Shown in pieces: positions 9,140 to 16,899 of a DNA stretch of 64,000 nt; the stretch's first letter is position 1, and each line of letters opens with the position of its first letter. The notes beneath the pieces are model-generated. The model did no database searches, was not told where the DNA came from, and saw only the letters and a list, made by a program, of their open reading frames with translations. A program made the translations under genes and the position numbers. Source of the DNA: Marinoscillum sp964351625 (GTDB taxonomy: Bacteria > Bacteroidota > Bacteroidia > Cytophagales > Cyclobacteriaceae); the NCBI GenBank assembly GCA_964351625.1, contig CAYGOV010000014.1, forward strand, positions 1 to 64,000, in the 5' to 3' direction.

Positions 9140-10198
9140 ATGCTCTTCCTCCTACGAAAAATTCGCCGAAAATTGATCTCCACTGATAAGAAGGTCGTGA
9201 CCTATCTGATCTATGCCATTGGGGAGATTTTGTTGGTGGTGATAGGGATATTGATTGCTGTGAGTATAGATGACTGGAAAGATGAAACTGATAAGAAGAA
9301 AATCGCCAATTCCTATCTGAGGCAAATCCAAGAAGAGCTGCAGGGTGATATTGGACGAATAGACCAATTGATGAAATATTACTTTTATCAAAAAGACTCC
9401 CTCTTACAATTAATACTAAGAAACCAACTAACGGGAGCCTCCTACAAGGAAAACCCCAGCCTCATGTGGACCATTTCTAATTATGAACCCTTTCACATGA
9501 ACCGCAAAGGGTATGATAACTTTTTGGCGAACTTTGAGCAAATTCCAAAAGAATATGAATCGGTCATCAATAAGCTTCAAAACGTTTATAAAAATGAATC
9601 TGATTTGGAGTCCGCCAATAGCTCGATGAAATTAAGTACATATGAGTATGGACAATATATTCGTAACCGATTACCTTACTACTACCTTCATGAAATTTAT
9701 GGTACAGACTCCCTGCTTGTACATCCATCCTCAGGTGAAATTCTTGATTTTTTCGTCAATGATCCAACTTATAAAAATTTTACATATACCTATTGGGTTT
9801 GGCTTTATAATCAACACCCCATTGTAGCGACTTATCAAATTAATGCTGTGCAAGCTTATATAGCTATCGATGAGTTACTACAACCTAATAGCCCCTCTAA
9901 AATGGAATCGTTTTTTATTGCACAGGATAGCGCTGCTTACACCGGGATATATGGCATCTACGTAGCGCATGATTTAAGTCAAATGCCATTGGCTACTGCA
10001 GATATAATTGAAATTTTATGGCACGAGCAACAGCTCCAAATTACAGCTCCCGGACAACTCAATATTCCTTTACTCCAGTTAGCAGATTCCAGCTACACAG
10101 TCACAGGGACAGAACGATTTTTGATAAAAGGCGATACCTTAAAAGTGAAGGTCAGAAGCTTATATACCTACCATCTTAAGCAAAAAAACAAACAATAG
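9140..10198 (+). CDS. DUF6090 family membrane protein with extra C-terminal domain (array copy 1)
   Basis: First gene of the DUF6090 array, 352 residues, about 100 longer than its paralogs. It has the constant MLFLLRKIRRKL anchor, a membrane helix at about 21-43 (YLIYAIGEILLVVIGILIA) and the DDW motif at 44-46. The exported part keeps the helix with EELQGD but has lost the S-S/T-G motif seen in the others. The extra C-terminus (about 265-345) reads like the beta domain often attached to serine beta-lactamase-like proteins (DUF3471-like: YTGIYGIY...ILWHEQQLQI...F.IKGD), so it may be a fusion. That domain call is tentative. The basic N-terminus implies N-in, C-out topology. Function unknown. 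Confidence 0.85.
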   Translation: MLFLLRKIRRKLISTDKKVVTYLIYAIGEILLVVIGILIAVSIDDWKDETDKKKIANSYLRQIQEELQGDIGRIDQLMKYYFYQKDSLLQLILRNQLTGASYKENPSLMWTISNYEPFHMNRKGYDNFLANFEQIPKEYESVINKLQNVYKNESDLESANSSMKLSTYEYGQYIRNRLPYYYLHEIYGTDSLLVHPSSGEILDFFVNDPTYKNFTYTYWVWLYNQHPIVATYQINAVQAYIAIDELLQPNSPSKMESFFIAQDSAAYTGIYGIYVAHDLSQMPLATADIIEILWHEQQLQITAPGQLNIPLLQLADSSYTVTGTERFLIKGDTLKVKVRSLYTYHLKQKNKQ

Positions 10199-10201
10199 CC
10201 C

Positions 10202-10957
10202 GTGCTCTTCCTCCTCCGCAAAATCAGGCGAAAATTGATTTCCACAGACCGGCCGGCTGGCAATAAGGTCGTCACCTATTTCTTCTATGGCATTGGGGAG
10301 ATTCTCTTGGTAGTAGTGGGGATCCTGATTGCGGTGCAGATCGACGACTGGAATCAGCACAAAAAGGAAAATCAAAGCATTCGGGTGAGTCTTGATTTCA
10401 TGATAGAAGAATTAAAAAAAGACAGCATCAGTGTAGCCGAAGATCTTCAATATCATGAAATAGCTGCCAAGAAAAACGCTGCGTTTCTCGAAAGAATAGA
10501 TCACCCTCAGGCAACACTCGATACGATATTGCAAATCATGAAATATGAGTTTGAAGGACCTTGGACATTGCATTTTGATTATAACAATACTACCTATGAA
10601 AACATGAAATCGTCGGGTGTTTTTGATCTTCTGCCCGACTCGATCAAAACTAACATTCACCAAGTCTACGAAGCTCTTGAAAGAGCCTCTGGATATATTG
10701 CGATATACAGCCAACAATACAAAGATCCACTGGAGGAGTATGTGAAACGATACGCTGCAGCATCAGATACTACCAGTCTTGTATTTAAGACAGTCTGGAC
10801 CAACATAGATCCTCAGCACTTCGTCCCAAGAGCCAGATGGTTGGTGTTTACCAGAAATATATTGTTTGTTAGGTACGTAGATTACCTCAAAGGACATAAT
10901 ACAAGAATCAAGGATTTGAATCAAAAACTAAAAGTCTATCAGGCAGATTTACAATAA
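10202..10957 (+). CDS. DUF6090 family membrane protein (array copy 2)
   Basis: 251 residues, starting with GTG at 10202 where the other MLF-type copies have ATG, three bases after copy 1 stops. Membrane helix at about 26-47, DDWN at 48-51, acidic helix EELKKD near 69-74 and SSG at 137-139. Between anchor and helix it carries RPAG, a short remnant of the palindromic insert seen in copies 9 and 11 (bases 10251-10261, ggccggctggc). The exported domain is otherwise unlike its neighbours. It is probably co-transcribed with copy 1. Confidence 0.88.
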   Translation: MLFLLRKIRRKLISTDRPAGNKVVTYFFYGIGEILLVVVGILIAVQIDDWNQHKKENQSIRVSLDFMIEELKKDSISVAEDLQYHEIAAKKNAAFLERIDHPQATLDTILQIMKYEFEGPWTLHFDYNNTTYENMKSSGVFDLLPDSIKTNIHQVYEALERASGYIAIYSQQYKDPLEEYVKRYAAASDTTSLVFKTVWTNIDPQHFVPRARWLVFTRNILFVRYVDYLKGHNTRIKDLNQKLKVYQADLQ

Positions 10958-10994
10958 AAAGTAAAGTATACTTCCAATCAGTGATTAAGACAAA

Positions 10995-11030
10995 ATGAAC
11001 CGCATCCTCACCACCCTCTCTCAAAAATAT
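10995..11030 (+). pseudogene. Orphan 5' end of an MKR-type DUF6090 gene
   Basis: ATG at 10995 begins MNRILTTLSQK, the constant start of MKR-type DUF6090 proteins, but the reading frame then runs into the G-rich repeat at 11040 and stops before 11145. The bases before it (from 10971) nearly match those before the intact gene at 23543, so it kept its leader. The complete gene restarts at 11141 with a second copy of the same start. Confidence 0.75.
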
Positions 11031-11039
11031 ATTAATAAT

Positions 11040-11132
11040 CCCCTCCTTGGAGGGGCAAGGGGTGGGTCATGTACGTATCCAATAAACCCACCTCTAAATC
11101 TTCGAAACGTCGAACCGCTCCCAAGAGGAGAC
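11040..11132. repeat. Gene-less repeat unit with degenerate inverted ends (MITE-like)
   Basis: The left end, 11040-11067, is cccctccttggagggg plus caaggggtggg. The right part, 11086-11132, contains acccacctctaaat and later ctcccaagaggaga, which are degenerate inverted counterparts. The same ends bound the DUF559 unit at 13342-13790. This looks like a short internally deleted relative sitting between an orphan DUF6090 start and a complete one. The right end is poorly conserved, so the boundary is approximate. Confidence 0.5.
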
Positions 11133-11140
11133 TTGAGACT

Positions 11141-11845
11141 ATGAAACGCATCCTCCTCACCCTCTCCCAAAAATGGCCAGAATATCTCCTGGAAATATTC
11201 GTATTGATTATTGGTATTTATGGAGCTTTTGCTCTTGAGAGCTGGAAGGAAGAAAATAAAGACAATGACAATAGAATTGTTCTTCTAAAAGCCCTTAGTG
11301 AAGAATTCAAGACTAACTTATCGCAAATCGATTCTGTAGAGAAATACGACAGAGTGGTAATTGATGCATGTATTACTGCTCGCAACCTTGTTGGGAAGGA
11401 GATCAACATTAACCAGGATTCCTTAAATCTGCTGATTTCTAGTCTTTGGTATAACTGGACGTTTAACCCAATTAATGGGTCGCTTAGGTCTGGTATTTCA
11501 TCAGGTGAAATACACTTAATTAAAAATGAGACACTTCGTAATTTACTGTTCAGTTGGACTGATTTAGTTATGGACCTTAGCGAAGAAGTAGAAATAACCA
11601 GCCAGCATCACTTTAAAAGTCAAGACTTTTTTAAGAAATATGTTCGAATAGGAGATTTGCTTGGAGGTAGCAAGAAGAGTAAATTTCAATCAAATACTCC
11701 TGCCCTTTTTCAAGATCCATTGTTTGAGGATTATTTGAACATGAGACAGACAAATAAAATGACGGTTAAGGCGGAGTTAGATATTATCAAAAATCAAAAT
11801 AAGCGAATACTCGAACTGATTAGTAAGGAACAAGCTACGAAATGA
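11141..11845 (+). CDS. DUF6090 family membrane protein, MKR type (array copy 3)
   Basis: 234 residues from the ATG at 11141. The open frame extends upstream to 11069, but those 24 codons are repeat-derived, while residue 1 here matches the MKRILxTLSQKWPEYLLEI start of its paralogs. The membrane helix is at about 14-33, followed by ESWKE (the W-N/K-E motif). An acidic helix SEEFKTN lies near 53-59 and SSG at 120-122. The anchor differs from the MLF type but the exported domain has the same layout. It overlaps the next gene by 4 bp (ATGA), which indicates an operon. Confidence 0.87.
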   Translation: MKRILLTLSQKWPEYLLEIFVLIIGIYGAFALESWKEENKDNDNRIVLLKALSEEFKTNLSQIDSVEKYDRVVIDACITARNLVGKEININQDSLNLLISSLWYNWTFNPINGSLRSGISSGEIHLIKNETLRNLLFSWTDLVMDLSEEVEITSQHHFKSQDFFKKYVRIGDLLGGSKKSKFQSNTPALFQDPLFEDYLNMRQTNKMTVKAELDIIKNQNKRILELISKEQATK

Positions 11846-12519
11846 AACGCCTACTCACCACCCTTTATCAAAAATGGCCGGAATACTTATTAGAAATCCT
11901 GGTGATTATCCTGGGTATCCTCCTTGCACTGTATGTGGAAGAATGGAATGAAGACAGAAAAGATGATGAAAAAGGAAGAGAGTACCTCTTACTATTAGAA
12001 GAAGATCTTAAATCCGATACTACTGATTTAGGCGAATCGATACGTTACTATGAGCAAAGAATGGAACGTCTAGGCAGTCTGGTTAGAATCTTAAGAAATG
12101 AGTCTCCAATGCCTATGAAAACGATCGACTCGCTCTTTTGGAATCTTTACATCACCATAAACTTTGTAGCAAGTACAGAAACCTTTCAGTCTATGATATC
12201 CAGCGGGGATTGGGAACTTATCACCAATCAATCCATCAAGACAAGTTATTATAAACTCAACAAACAGTATAATATTTCATACAAGTATTATGACAACAAC
12301 TATGTTGACTACACGCTTGATTTTATTGTCAGAGCAAGAAACTACTACTCCTTAGATCAGCGTCGGTTTTTTGACCCCTCATTCGTACGGTCAGAAGCCG
12401 GGATCAATGATATTATGGCCGTTTACTCACTTATGGCCACTTATCGTTACAACTTGATTCAAAGCAACGCGCAAGCGAAAAAAGTACTGACCCTCATTCA
12501 AGACGAACTGGCTAAATAA
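11842..12519 (+). CDS. DUF6090 family membrane protein, MKR type (array copy 4)
   Basis: 225 residues, start codon overlapping the stop of copy 3. The anchor is MKRLLTTLYQKWPEYLLEI, with the membrane helix at about 15-32 and EEWNED at 33-38. The acidic helix LEEDLKSD spans about 52-59 and SSG is at 120-122. It has a compact helical exported domain rich in tyrosine. It is followed after 1 bp by an MLF-type copy, so the two anchor types are mixed within one transcription unit. Confidence 0.88.
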   Translation: MKRLLTTLYQKWPEYLLEILVIILGILLALYVEEWNEDRKDDEKGREYLLLLEEDLKSDTTDLGESIRYYEQRMERLGSLVRILRNESPMPMKTIDSLFWNLYITINFVASTETFQSMISSGDWELITNQSIKTSYYKLNKQYNISYKYYDNNYVDYTLDFIVRARNYYSLDQRRFFDPSFVRSEAGINDIMAVYSLMATYRYNLIQSNAQAKKVLTLIQDELAK

Positions 12520-12520
12520 T

Positions 12521-13309
12521 ATGCTCTTCCTCCTCCGAAAAATCCGCCGAAAACTGCTTACTGGTAATAAGGTCTTGACCTACCTTATATATGCTATTGG
12601 AGAGATCATTCTGGTAGTAGTTGGGATACTAATTGCTGTGCAGATAGATAATGCGGTCGAAAACAAAAAGATGAAAAAACTCCAAGCAAACTATATTTTG
12701 GCTTTGGATGAGGACCTCCGCTTGGACTCTGCAATGCTGGCGGAAAACATCGCTTTCCTCGAAGAAGACACAAAACGAATTAACGAAATTATCAAACTGA
12801 TCAATCTGTCCGACCACCCGATTGATAGCATGATCAGCATCGCCAGGGGTGGATTTAGTTTACAATTAATTACGAATCCAGAATTGCATCGATCTACTTA
12901 TCAGACGCTCGTGAGCACGGGTAATATTGATCTCTTCGACAAAGATTTGAACGACCGATTGGTTGCTCATAATTACAACCAATTAAGAGCCTTAAGTATT
13001 AATGACCTGAGCGTTGGCTTCTTCGTAGATTATGTGACTGGCTACTCAAGTAAATATCCTGTAGCCGATGATGGGTTTTCTCGACATGTCCAGAACCTAA
13101 GATGGAAAAGCATCAATCGACAAGCATTCTTAACTTCATTTACAGGGTTGATCACAGTTAAATTGGCATACGAAAGCAACATGCTGTTTGAGTTTCCCGC
13201 ACTCATGGCATCCACAATTGAACTCCGAAAAGTAATTCGAGAGAAGTATAAAGACACTTTTGCTGAATCCCCAAACAGAGCAGCAAACCTCCTACCGTCA
13301 AAACCCTAA
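12521..13309 (+). CDS. DUF6090 family membrane protein (array copy 5)
   Basis: 262 residues, MLF type. The membrane helix is at about 21-42 (YLIYAIGEIILVVVGILIAV). The usual DDWNE after the helix is altered to DNAVEN. The acidic helix LDEDLRLD is near 62-69, and STG at 132-134 replaces SSG. The gene ends two bases before an orphan MLF-type start at 13312. No enzymatic motif is present. Confidence 0.88.
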   Translation: MLFLLRKIRRKLLTGNKVLTYLIYAIGEIILVVVGILIAVQIDNAVENKKMKKLQANYILALDEDLRLDSAMLAENIAFLEEDTKRINEIIKLINLSDHPIDSMISIARGGFSLQLITNPELHRSTYQTLVSTGNIDLFDKDLNDRLVAHNYNQLRALSINDLSVGFFVDYVTGYSSKYPVADDGFSRHVQNLRWKSINRQAFLTSFTGLITVKLAYESNMLFEFPALMASTIELRKVIREKYKDTFAESPNRAANLLPSKP

Positions 13310-13311
13310 AT

Positions 13312-13341
13312 ATGCTCTTCCTTCTCCGTAAAATCTTCAAC
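13312..13341 (+). pseudogene. Orphan 5' end of an MLF-type DUF6090 gene
   Basis: ATG at 13312 begins MLFLLRKIFN, then the frame enters the inverted-repeat element at 13342 and terminates within about 20 codons. It sits exactly where a next array gene would start, two bases after copy 5. The DUF559 unit separates it from the next complete MLF-type start at 13797. Confidence 0.75.
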
Positions 13342-13790
13342 ATAATTAAACTCCCCTCCTTGGAGGGGATATAGGGGTGGAAAAAATGAAAAATAATATC
13401 ATTCCATATGACCAAAGATTAGTACTCTTGGCTAAAAAGTTGAGGCAAAATATGACGCTAAGCGAAGTGCTTTTGTGGCAAGAAATTAAAAACAAACAAC
13501 TTGGTGTTCGATTCAGCAGACAAATTCCTATCGATCGGTACATTGTTGACTTTTATTGCAAAGAATTTCAGTTGGTCATTGAGATAGATGGTGAAAGTCA
13601 TACGCATGACGATGCACCTGAGAAAGATCTTGAAAGGCAACAAAGACTTGAGGCATTAGGAGTGAAATTCATCCGATTTGAAGACCTTGATATAAAGAAA
13701 AACCTAAACTGGGTAATGAATGAACTTTTGTATTGGATTGAAATGAATATAAAACCCACCCCTAACCCCTCCAAGGAGGGGAATAATTAA
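13342..13790. mobile_element. Putative mobile unit: DUF559 gene between palindromic inverted ends
   Basis: The left end (13351-13380, ctcccctccttggagggg then aggggtgg) is inverted at the right end (13755-13782, ccacccctaacccctcc then aaggagggg). Between them is one endonuclease-like gene. An 8-bp ATAATTAA flanks both ends (13342-13349 and 13783-13790), a candidate target-site duplication, although it is AT-rich and partly overlaps the stop codon. The unit sits just after the first ten codons of an orphan DUF6090 start. No transposase is present, so movement would need the DUF559 protein or help in trans; that is inference. Confidence 0.6.
13386..13790 (+). CDS. DUF559 domain endonuclease-like protein
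   Basis: 134 residues from the ATG at 13386 (a GTG at 13377 inside the left repeat is less likely). It belongs to the DUF559 family, which has a very-short-patch-repair/restriction-endonuclease-like fold. Visible family features are the start LAKKLRQNMTLSEVLLW, the core FSRQIPIDRYIVDFYC, and VIEIDGESH, which carries the acidic residues expected to bind metal, then the V-x-F-IRF strand. The last residues (KPTPNPSKEG) are encoded by the right repeat, so gene and repeat ends are fused. Its biochemical target is unknown. Its position between inverted repeats suggests it belongs to the mobile unit. Confidence 0.9.
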   Translation: MKNNIIPYDQRLVLLAKKLRQNMTLSEVLLWQEIKNKQLGVRFSRQIPIDRYIVDFYCKEFQLVIEIDGESHTHDDAPEKDLERQQRLEALGVKFIRFEDLDIKKNLNWVMNELLYWIEMNIKPTPNPSKEGNN

Positions 13791-13796
13791 GCTAAT

Positions 13797-14507
13797 ATGC
13801 TCTTCCTCTTCCGAAAAATCCGCAATAAAATGATCAATCAAGGAAAAATCTGGAACTACATACTCTATGCAATAGGCGAGATTATCTTGGTGGTGGCTGG
13901 GATTCTCATTGCTGTCGAGATAGATAGTATCTACAAAATGAAAGAACAACGTAAAATTGAAATTTCAATTTTAGAAGAAATGAAAACCAATCTTGAGCAG
14001 GACTTAAATCAGCTAGAAGGAAATATTTTACGACTTAATTATGGAGTTGATATTCGCAAGCAGATTATTAGCGAACTCGAAAATTCAGAACCAGACATAG
14101 ATACACTAAGCACGCTACTTTACTACAGTGTAAACTTTACCTATTTCGTAAAGAATAGCTCAGCCTATCAGAACTTGTTAGCAAGGGGGTTAGATATCAT
14201 ATCAAATGATTCGCTCAGAAGAGCAATCACTACGCTATATGAAGAAAACTATTTCATCTTGAACCTAAGAGAAAAAAAACTTGACAGGATTAATGACGAA
14301 GTTTTTGACTGTTTGATTTCTAAGGTAGACCTTGATGAGGATACACGAAGTGCATCCCCAATCGACTTAAACGCTTTAAAAAATGATAATACTGCAAAAA
14401 ATTTAATCAAGGCATATTACGTCCGCGTTCCAGGCATGACCTACTATTATGAGAATGCACAGAATCAAGTGCAATATCTGATTGGCCTTATCAACAAGGA
14501 AAAATAA
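13797..14507 (+). CDS. DUF6090 family membrane protein (array copy 6)
   Basis: 236 residues, with the MLFLFRKIRNKM anchor followed by INQGKIWNYILYAIGEI. The membrane helix is at about 21-42 and the DDWN motif is replaced by DSIYK. The S-S/T-G motif is degenerate (ARG at 129-131), yet the following LDIISNDSLR is the best-conserved form of that block. It starts six bases after the DUF559 stop. The C-terminus forms a helix ending ...YLIGLINKEK. Confidence 0.87.
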   Translation: MLFLFRKIRNKMINQGKIWNYILYAIGEIILVVAGILIAVEIDSIYKMKEQRKIEISILEEMKTNLEQDLNQLEGNILRLNYGVDIRKQIISELENSEPDIDTLSTLLYYSVNFTYFVKNSSAYQNLLARGLDIISNDSLRRAITTLYEENYFILNLREKKLDRINDEVFDCLISKVDLDEDTRSASPIDLNALKNDNTAKNLIKAYYVRVPGMTYYYENAQNQVQYLIGLINKEK

Positions 14508-14511
14508 AAGT

Positions 14512-15261
14512 ATGCTCTTCCTCCTCCGAAAAATCCGACGAAAAATGCTTCAAAAAAATCAGATACTAACTTACCTGCTTTATGCCATTGGCGAGATCGT
14601 CCTTGTTGTTGTAGGTATTTTAATTGCTGTGCAGATAGACGATTGGAATGAAGATCGTCCAAATGCGAAAAAAGAAGTGCAATTATTGAGGGATCTCCAT
14701 GGTGAATTTTTAAAGAATAGGGATAAACTTCTATCGACCATCAAAATCAATGAAACTTGTTTGGAAGCGATTTCAGCCACCTTGAAATTGATAGGTGAGC
14801 CAGAAACTGTATTACAAGATTACAATCTTGATAGTTTGGTTTTTTTAAGCATCGAGTACGATGATTTCAACCCCAGTCAATCGGTCGTGCTCGAGTTGAT
14901 ATCATCAGGCAAAATTAACCTGATCACTTCGGACTCATTGCGCATGTTCATTTTTGACTGGGTAGCAGCAATGGACGAGGAGGCAGAATCATATGCTTCC
15001 ATGGACCAAATCGGTCAATCCATATTTCTACCCTATTTAGCTAAAAATGGTTCGATGAAAAATCTTGATTACTATGGCCTACTATCTAAAAATGGCAAAT
15101 CAAAGTTTAAATCCACTAATCAATTACTATTTCAGCAAAGAGAATTTGAAAACAATTTGGATAATCAGGCGTGGGGTATCAGCAATTACCTCATCAGACT
15201 TCATGTTCTTGAAACGCTAAATGAGGCGCTCCTATCGCATACAGATCAACCATCTCAATAA
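14512..15261 (+). CDS. DUF6090 family membrane protein (array copy 7)
   Basis: 249 residues from the ATG at 14512. An upstream in-frame ATG at 14482 lies inside the previous gene and adds ten unrelated residues. Membrane helix at about 21-42, DDWNED at 43-48, acidic helix DLHGEFLKN near 61-69, SSG at 131-133 followed by KINLITSDSLR. Four bases separate it from copy 6 and two from copy 8. Confidence 0.9.
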   Translation: MLFLLRKIRRKMLQKNQILTYLLYAIGEIVLVVVGILIAVQIDDWNEDRPNAKKEVQLLRDLHGEFLKNRDKLLSTIKINETCLEAISATLKLIGEPETVLQDYNLDSLVFLSIEYDDFNPSQSVVLELISSGKINLITSDSLRMFIFDWVAAMDEEAESYASMDQIGQSIFLPYLAKNGSMKNLDYYGLLSKNGKSKFKSTNQLLFQQREFENNLDNQAWGISNYLIRLHVLETLNEALLSHTDQPSQ

Positions 15262-15263
15262 AA

Positions 15264-16001
15264 ATGCTTTTCCTCCTCCGTAAAATCCGCAATAATATGA
15301 TCAATCAAGGTAAAGTCTGGAATTATCTCATTTATGCTATTGGTGAAATCTTTCTGGTAGTAGTAGGAATCCTCATTGCGGTGCAGATAGACGACTGGAA
15401 TGAATCTAGCAAAAACGAAGAGATAGCCAAAAGCTATAAAAGCTCTTTAGTCAATGACCTTCAGAGGGACACAACTATGCTTGCAAAGCTCATACTAGAT
15501 ATTGAACAAGACCTCATCGAAATAGAATCAATCGAAAAAAGACTATCTCACCCGCTAGCGACAGTAGACACTTTATTTGATATTGTCCGAAATGAATCTG
15601 AAAAATACCTTGTTATCCAAGCATTTTTTGACTTCAATGACAATACCACAGAGGAATTGATCTCCTCCGGAAAGATGTCCATACTTGGAGGTACCTTGAG
15701 CAATAAGTTGTTTGTATTTCGTCAAGCACAAAATCATATTGCCATGACCTCTCAATTTTTAATAACTCCTTATATCTCCACTGTCACAAGCTTCATCTCT
15801 GATTATCCTACCGATTACCCTACGGCAGTTATCAAAAAAGGTCCTTTATACGAGCGTTTTTGGATAGGTATAGATGCGAACAGGCTAATGACCCAATTCA
15901 ATGGTCTTAATGGCCAAAAGCGAGACTACTATCGGCTGATACTCCCTGCACTTAAGAATATTAAAACCCAAACACAGGATCTGCTAAAATCACTAGAATA
16001 G
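15264..16001 (+). CDS. DUF6090 family membrane protein (array copy 8)
   Basis: 245 residues, MLFLLRKIRNNM with the INQGKVWNY variant of the juxtamembrane segment. Membrane helix at about 21-42, DDWNE at 43-47, acidic helix LVNDLQRD near 62-69, SSG at 134-136. The exported domain is helical with no cysteines that would suggest metal or disulfide chemistry. It is tightly packed between copies 7 and 9, consistent with one transcript. Confidence 0.9.
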   Translation: MLFLLRKIRNNMINQGKVWNYLIYAIGEIFLVVVGILIAVQIDDWNESSKNEEIAKSYKSSLVNDLQRDTTMLAKLILDIEQDLIEIESIEKRLSHPLATVDTLFDIVRNESEKYLVIQAFFDFNDNTTEELISSGKMSILGGTLSNKLFVFRQAQNHIAMTSQFLITPYISTVTSFISDYPTDYPTAVIKKGPLYERFWIGIDANRLMTQFNGLNGQKRDYYRLILPALKNIKTQTQDLLKSLE

Positions 16002-16002
16002 T

Positions 16003-16812
16003 ATGCTTTTCCTCCTCCGAAAAATCCGCCGAAAATTGATTTCAACTGACCTGCCCGCCGGCAAGGCAGGCAACAAATTCATCACCTACTTGCTATATGC
16101 CATTGGGGAGATTGTACTCGTCATGATAGGGATTCTTTTGGCGCTCCAAGTGAGTGAATGGAATGAGACAAGAAGAGAAAATAAGGAAGAAGTCAGAACA
16201 CTTTTATCCCTAAAGGAAGATTTCTTACAAAGCAAGATAAATATTGATAGCACAATCGGGGAGCAGACGCAAGCAGTAAATCGTCAAGCCAAGCTGAACA
16301 AAATACTGATAGAAGATGACCGATCCATTGCTCCTGATTCGTTGGCCATTTATCTCTATTGGGGAGCCTATTCCTATTGGAAAATAGAACCAACCAATGG
16401 CACCTATGACGCGCTTATTAGCTCTGGAAAAACTGACCTACTCAAAAACACAGAACTCAAAAGGCTCCTAGCCGCTTACTCTGCAGAAATTACTTTTGGT
16501 TTTGAAGATGAAGCCTTCAGTATTGATCTTACCACCTTACTATTAGAAAGAAGTGCCGCTTATGCACCCGTTTTGGGAAATAACACCCTTTACCAGAGTT
16601 ATGATTACCTCACTACTAATAAAAGATATAGCGAGAAAGAAGTAATACAAGCCAGAGATCAACTTATGGATGACCGTACCTTTTTAGGAATAATGGTAAT
16701 GAAAACTGCTATGGAACAGAACAGGCTTACCTATGAACAAAGTATTTCCGACAAGCTGAATAAGATCCTCGCACTTATTGATCAAGAACTCGCAATCAAG
16801 AATACCTACTAA
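16003..16812 (+). CDS. DUF6090 family membrane protein with palindromic insert (array copy 9)
   Basis: 269 residues. The cytoplasmic segment between the anchor and the membrane helix carries LPAGKAGN, encoded by a palindromic repeat at 16051-16072, which keeps the frame open. The membrane helix is then at about 29-50, SEWNE at 51-55, acidic helix LKEDFLQS near 70-77, and SSG at 140-142 followed by KTDLLKN. The stop codon overlaps an orphan MLF start by one base (TAATG at 16810-16814). Confidence 0.9.
   Translation: MLFLLRKIRRKLISTDLPAGKAGNKFITYLLYAIGEIVLVMIGILLALQVSEWNETRRENKEEVRTLLSLKEDFLQSKINIDSTIGEQTQAVNRQAKLNKILIEDDRSIAPDSLAIYLYWGAYSYWKIEPTNGTYDALISSGKTDLLKNTELKRLLAAYSAEITFGFEDEAFSIDLTTLLLERSAAYAPVLGNNTLYQSYDYLTTNKRYSEKEVIQARDQLMDDRTFLGIMVMKTAMEQNRLTYEQSISDKLNKILALIDQELAIKNTY
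16051..16072. repeat. Palindromic repeat inserted in frame in a DUF6090 gene
   Basis: ctgcccgccggcaaggcagg is a near-perfect palindrome around GCCGGC. Related copies are at 17741-17760 and, shortened, at 10251-10261; an intergenic variant is at 23496-23519. Paralogs such as those at 9140 and 12521 lack it at the same position, which shows it is an insertion. Confidence 0.75.
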
Positions 16813-16842
16813 TGCTCTTCCTCCTCCGAAAACACACATTAA
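16812..16842 (+). pseudogene. Orphan 5' end of an MLF-type DUF6090 gene
   Basis: ATG at 16812 encodes MLFLLRK and then diverges (HTLK) to a TGA. This is an abandoned start module lying between copy 9 and the MKR-type pseudogene at 16900. Confidence 0.75.
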
Positions 16843-16899
16843 AATGATTAAAACAATCAAATAGCCATTAAAAAGCTTGCCTGCACTAGCTCTCCGCAT

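Noticed and set aside
11069..11140. 24-codon N-terminal extension of array copy 3
   Set aside because: It translates the palindromic repeat unit; paralogs begin exactly at the MKRIL start at 11141.
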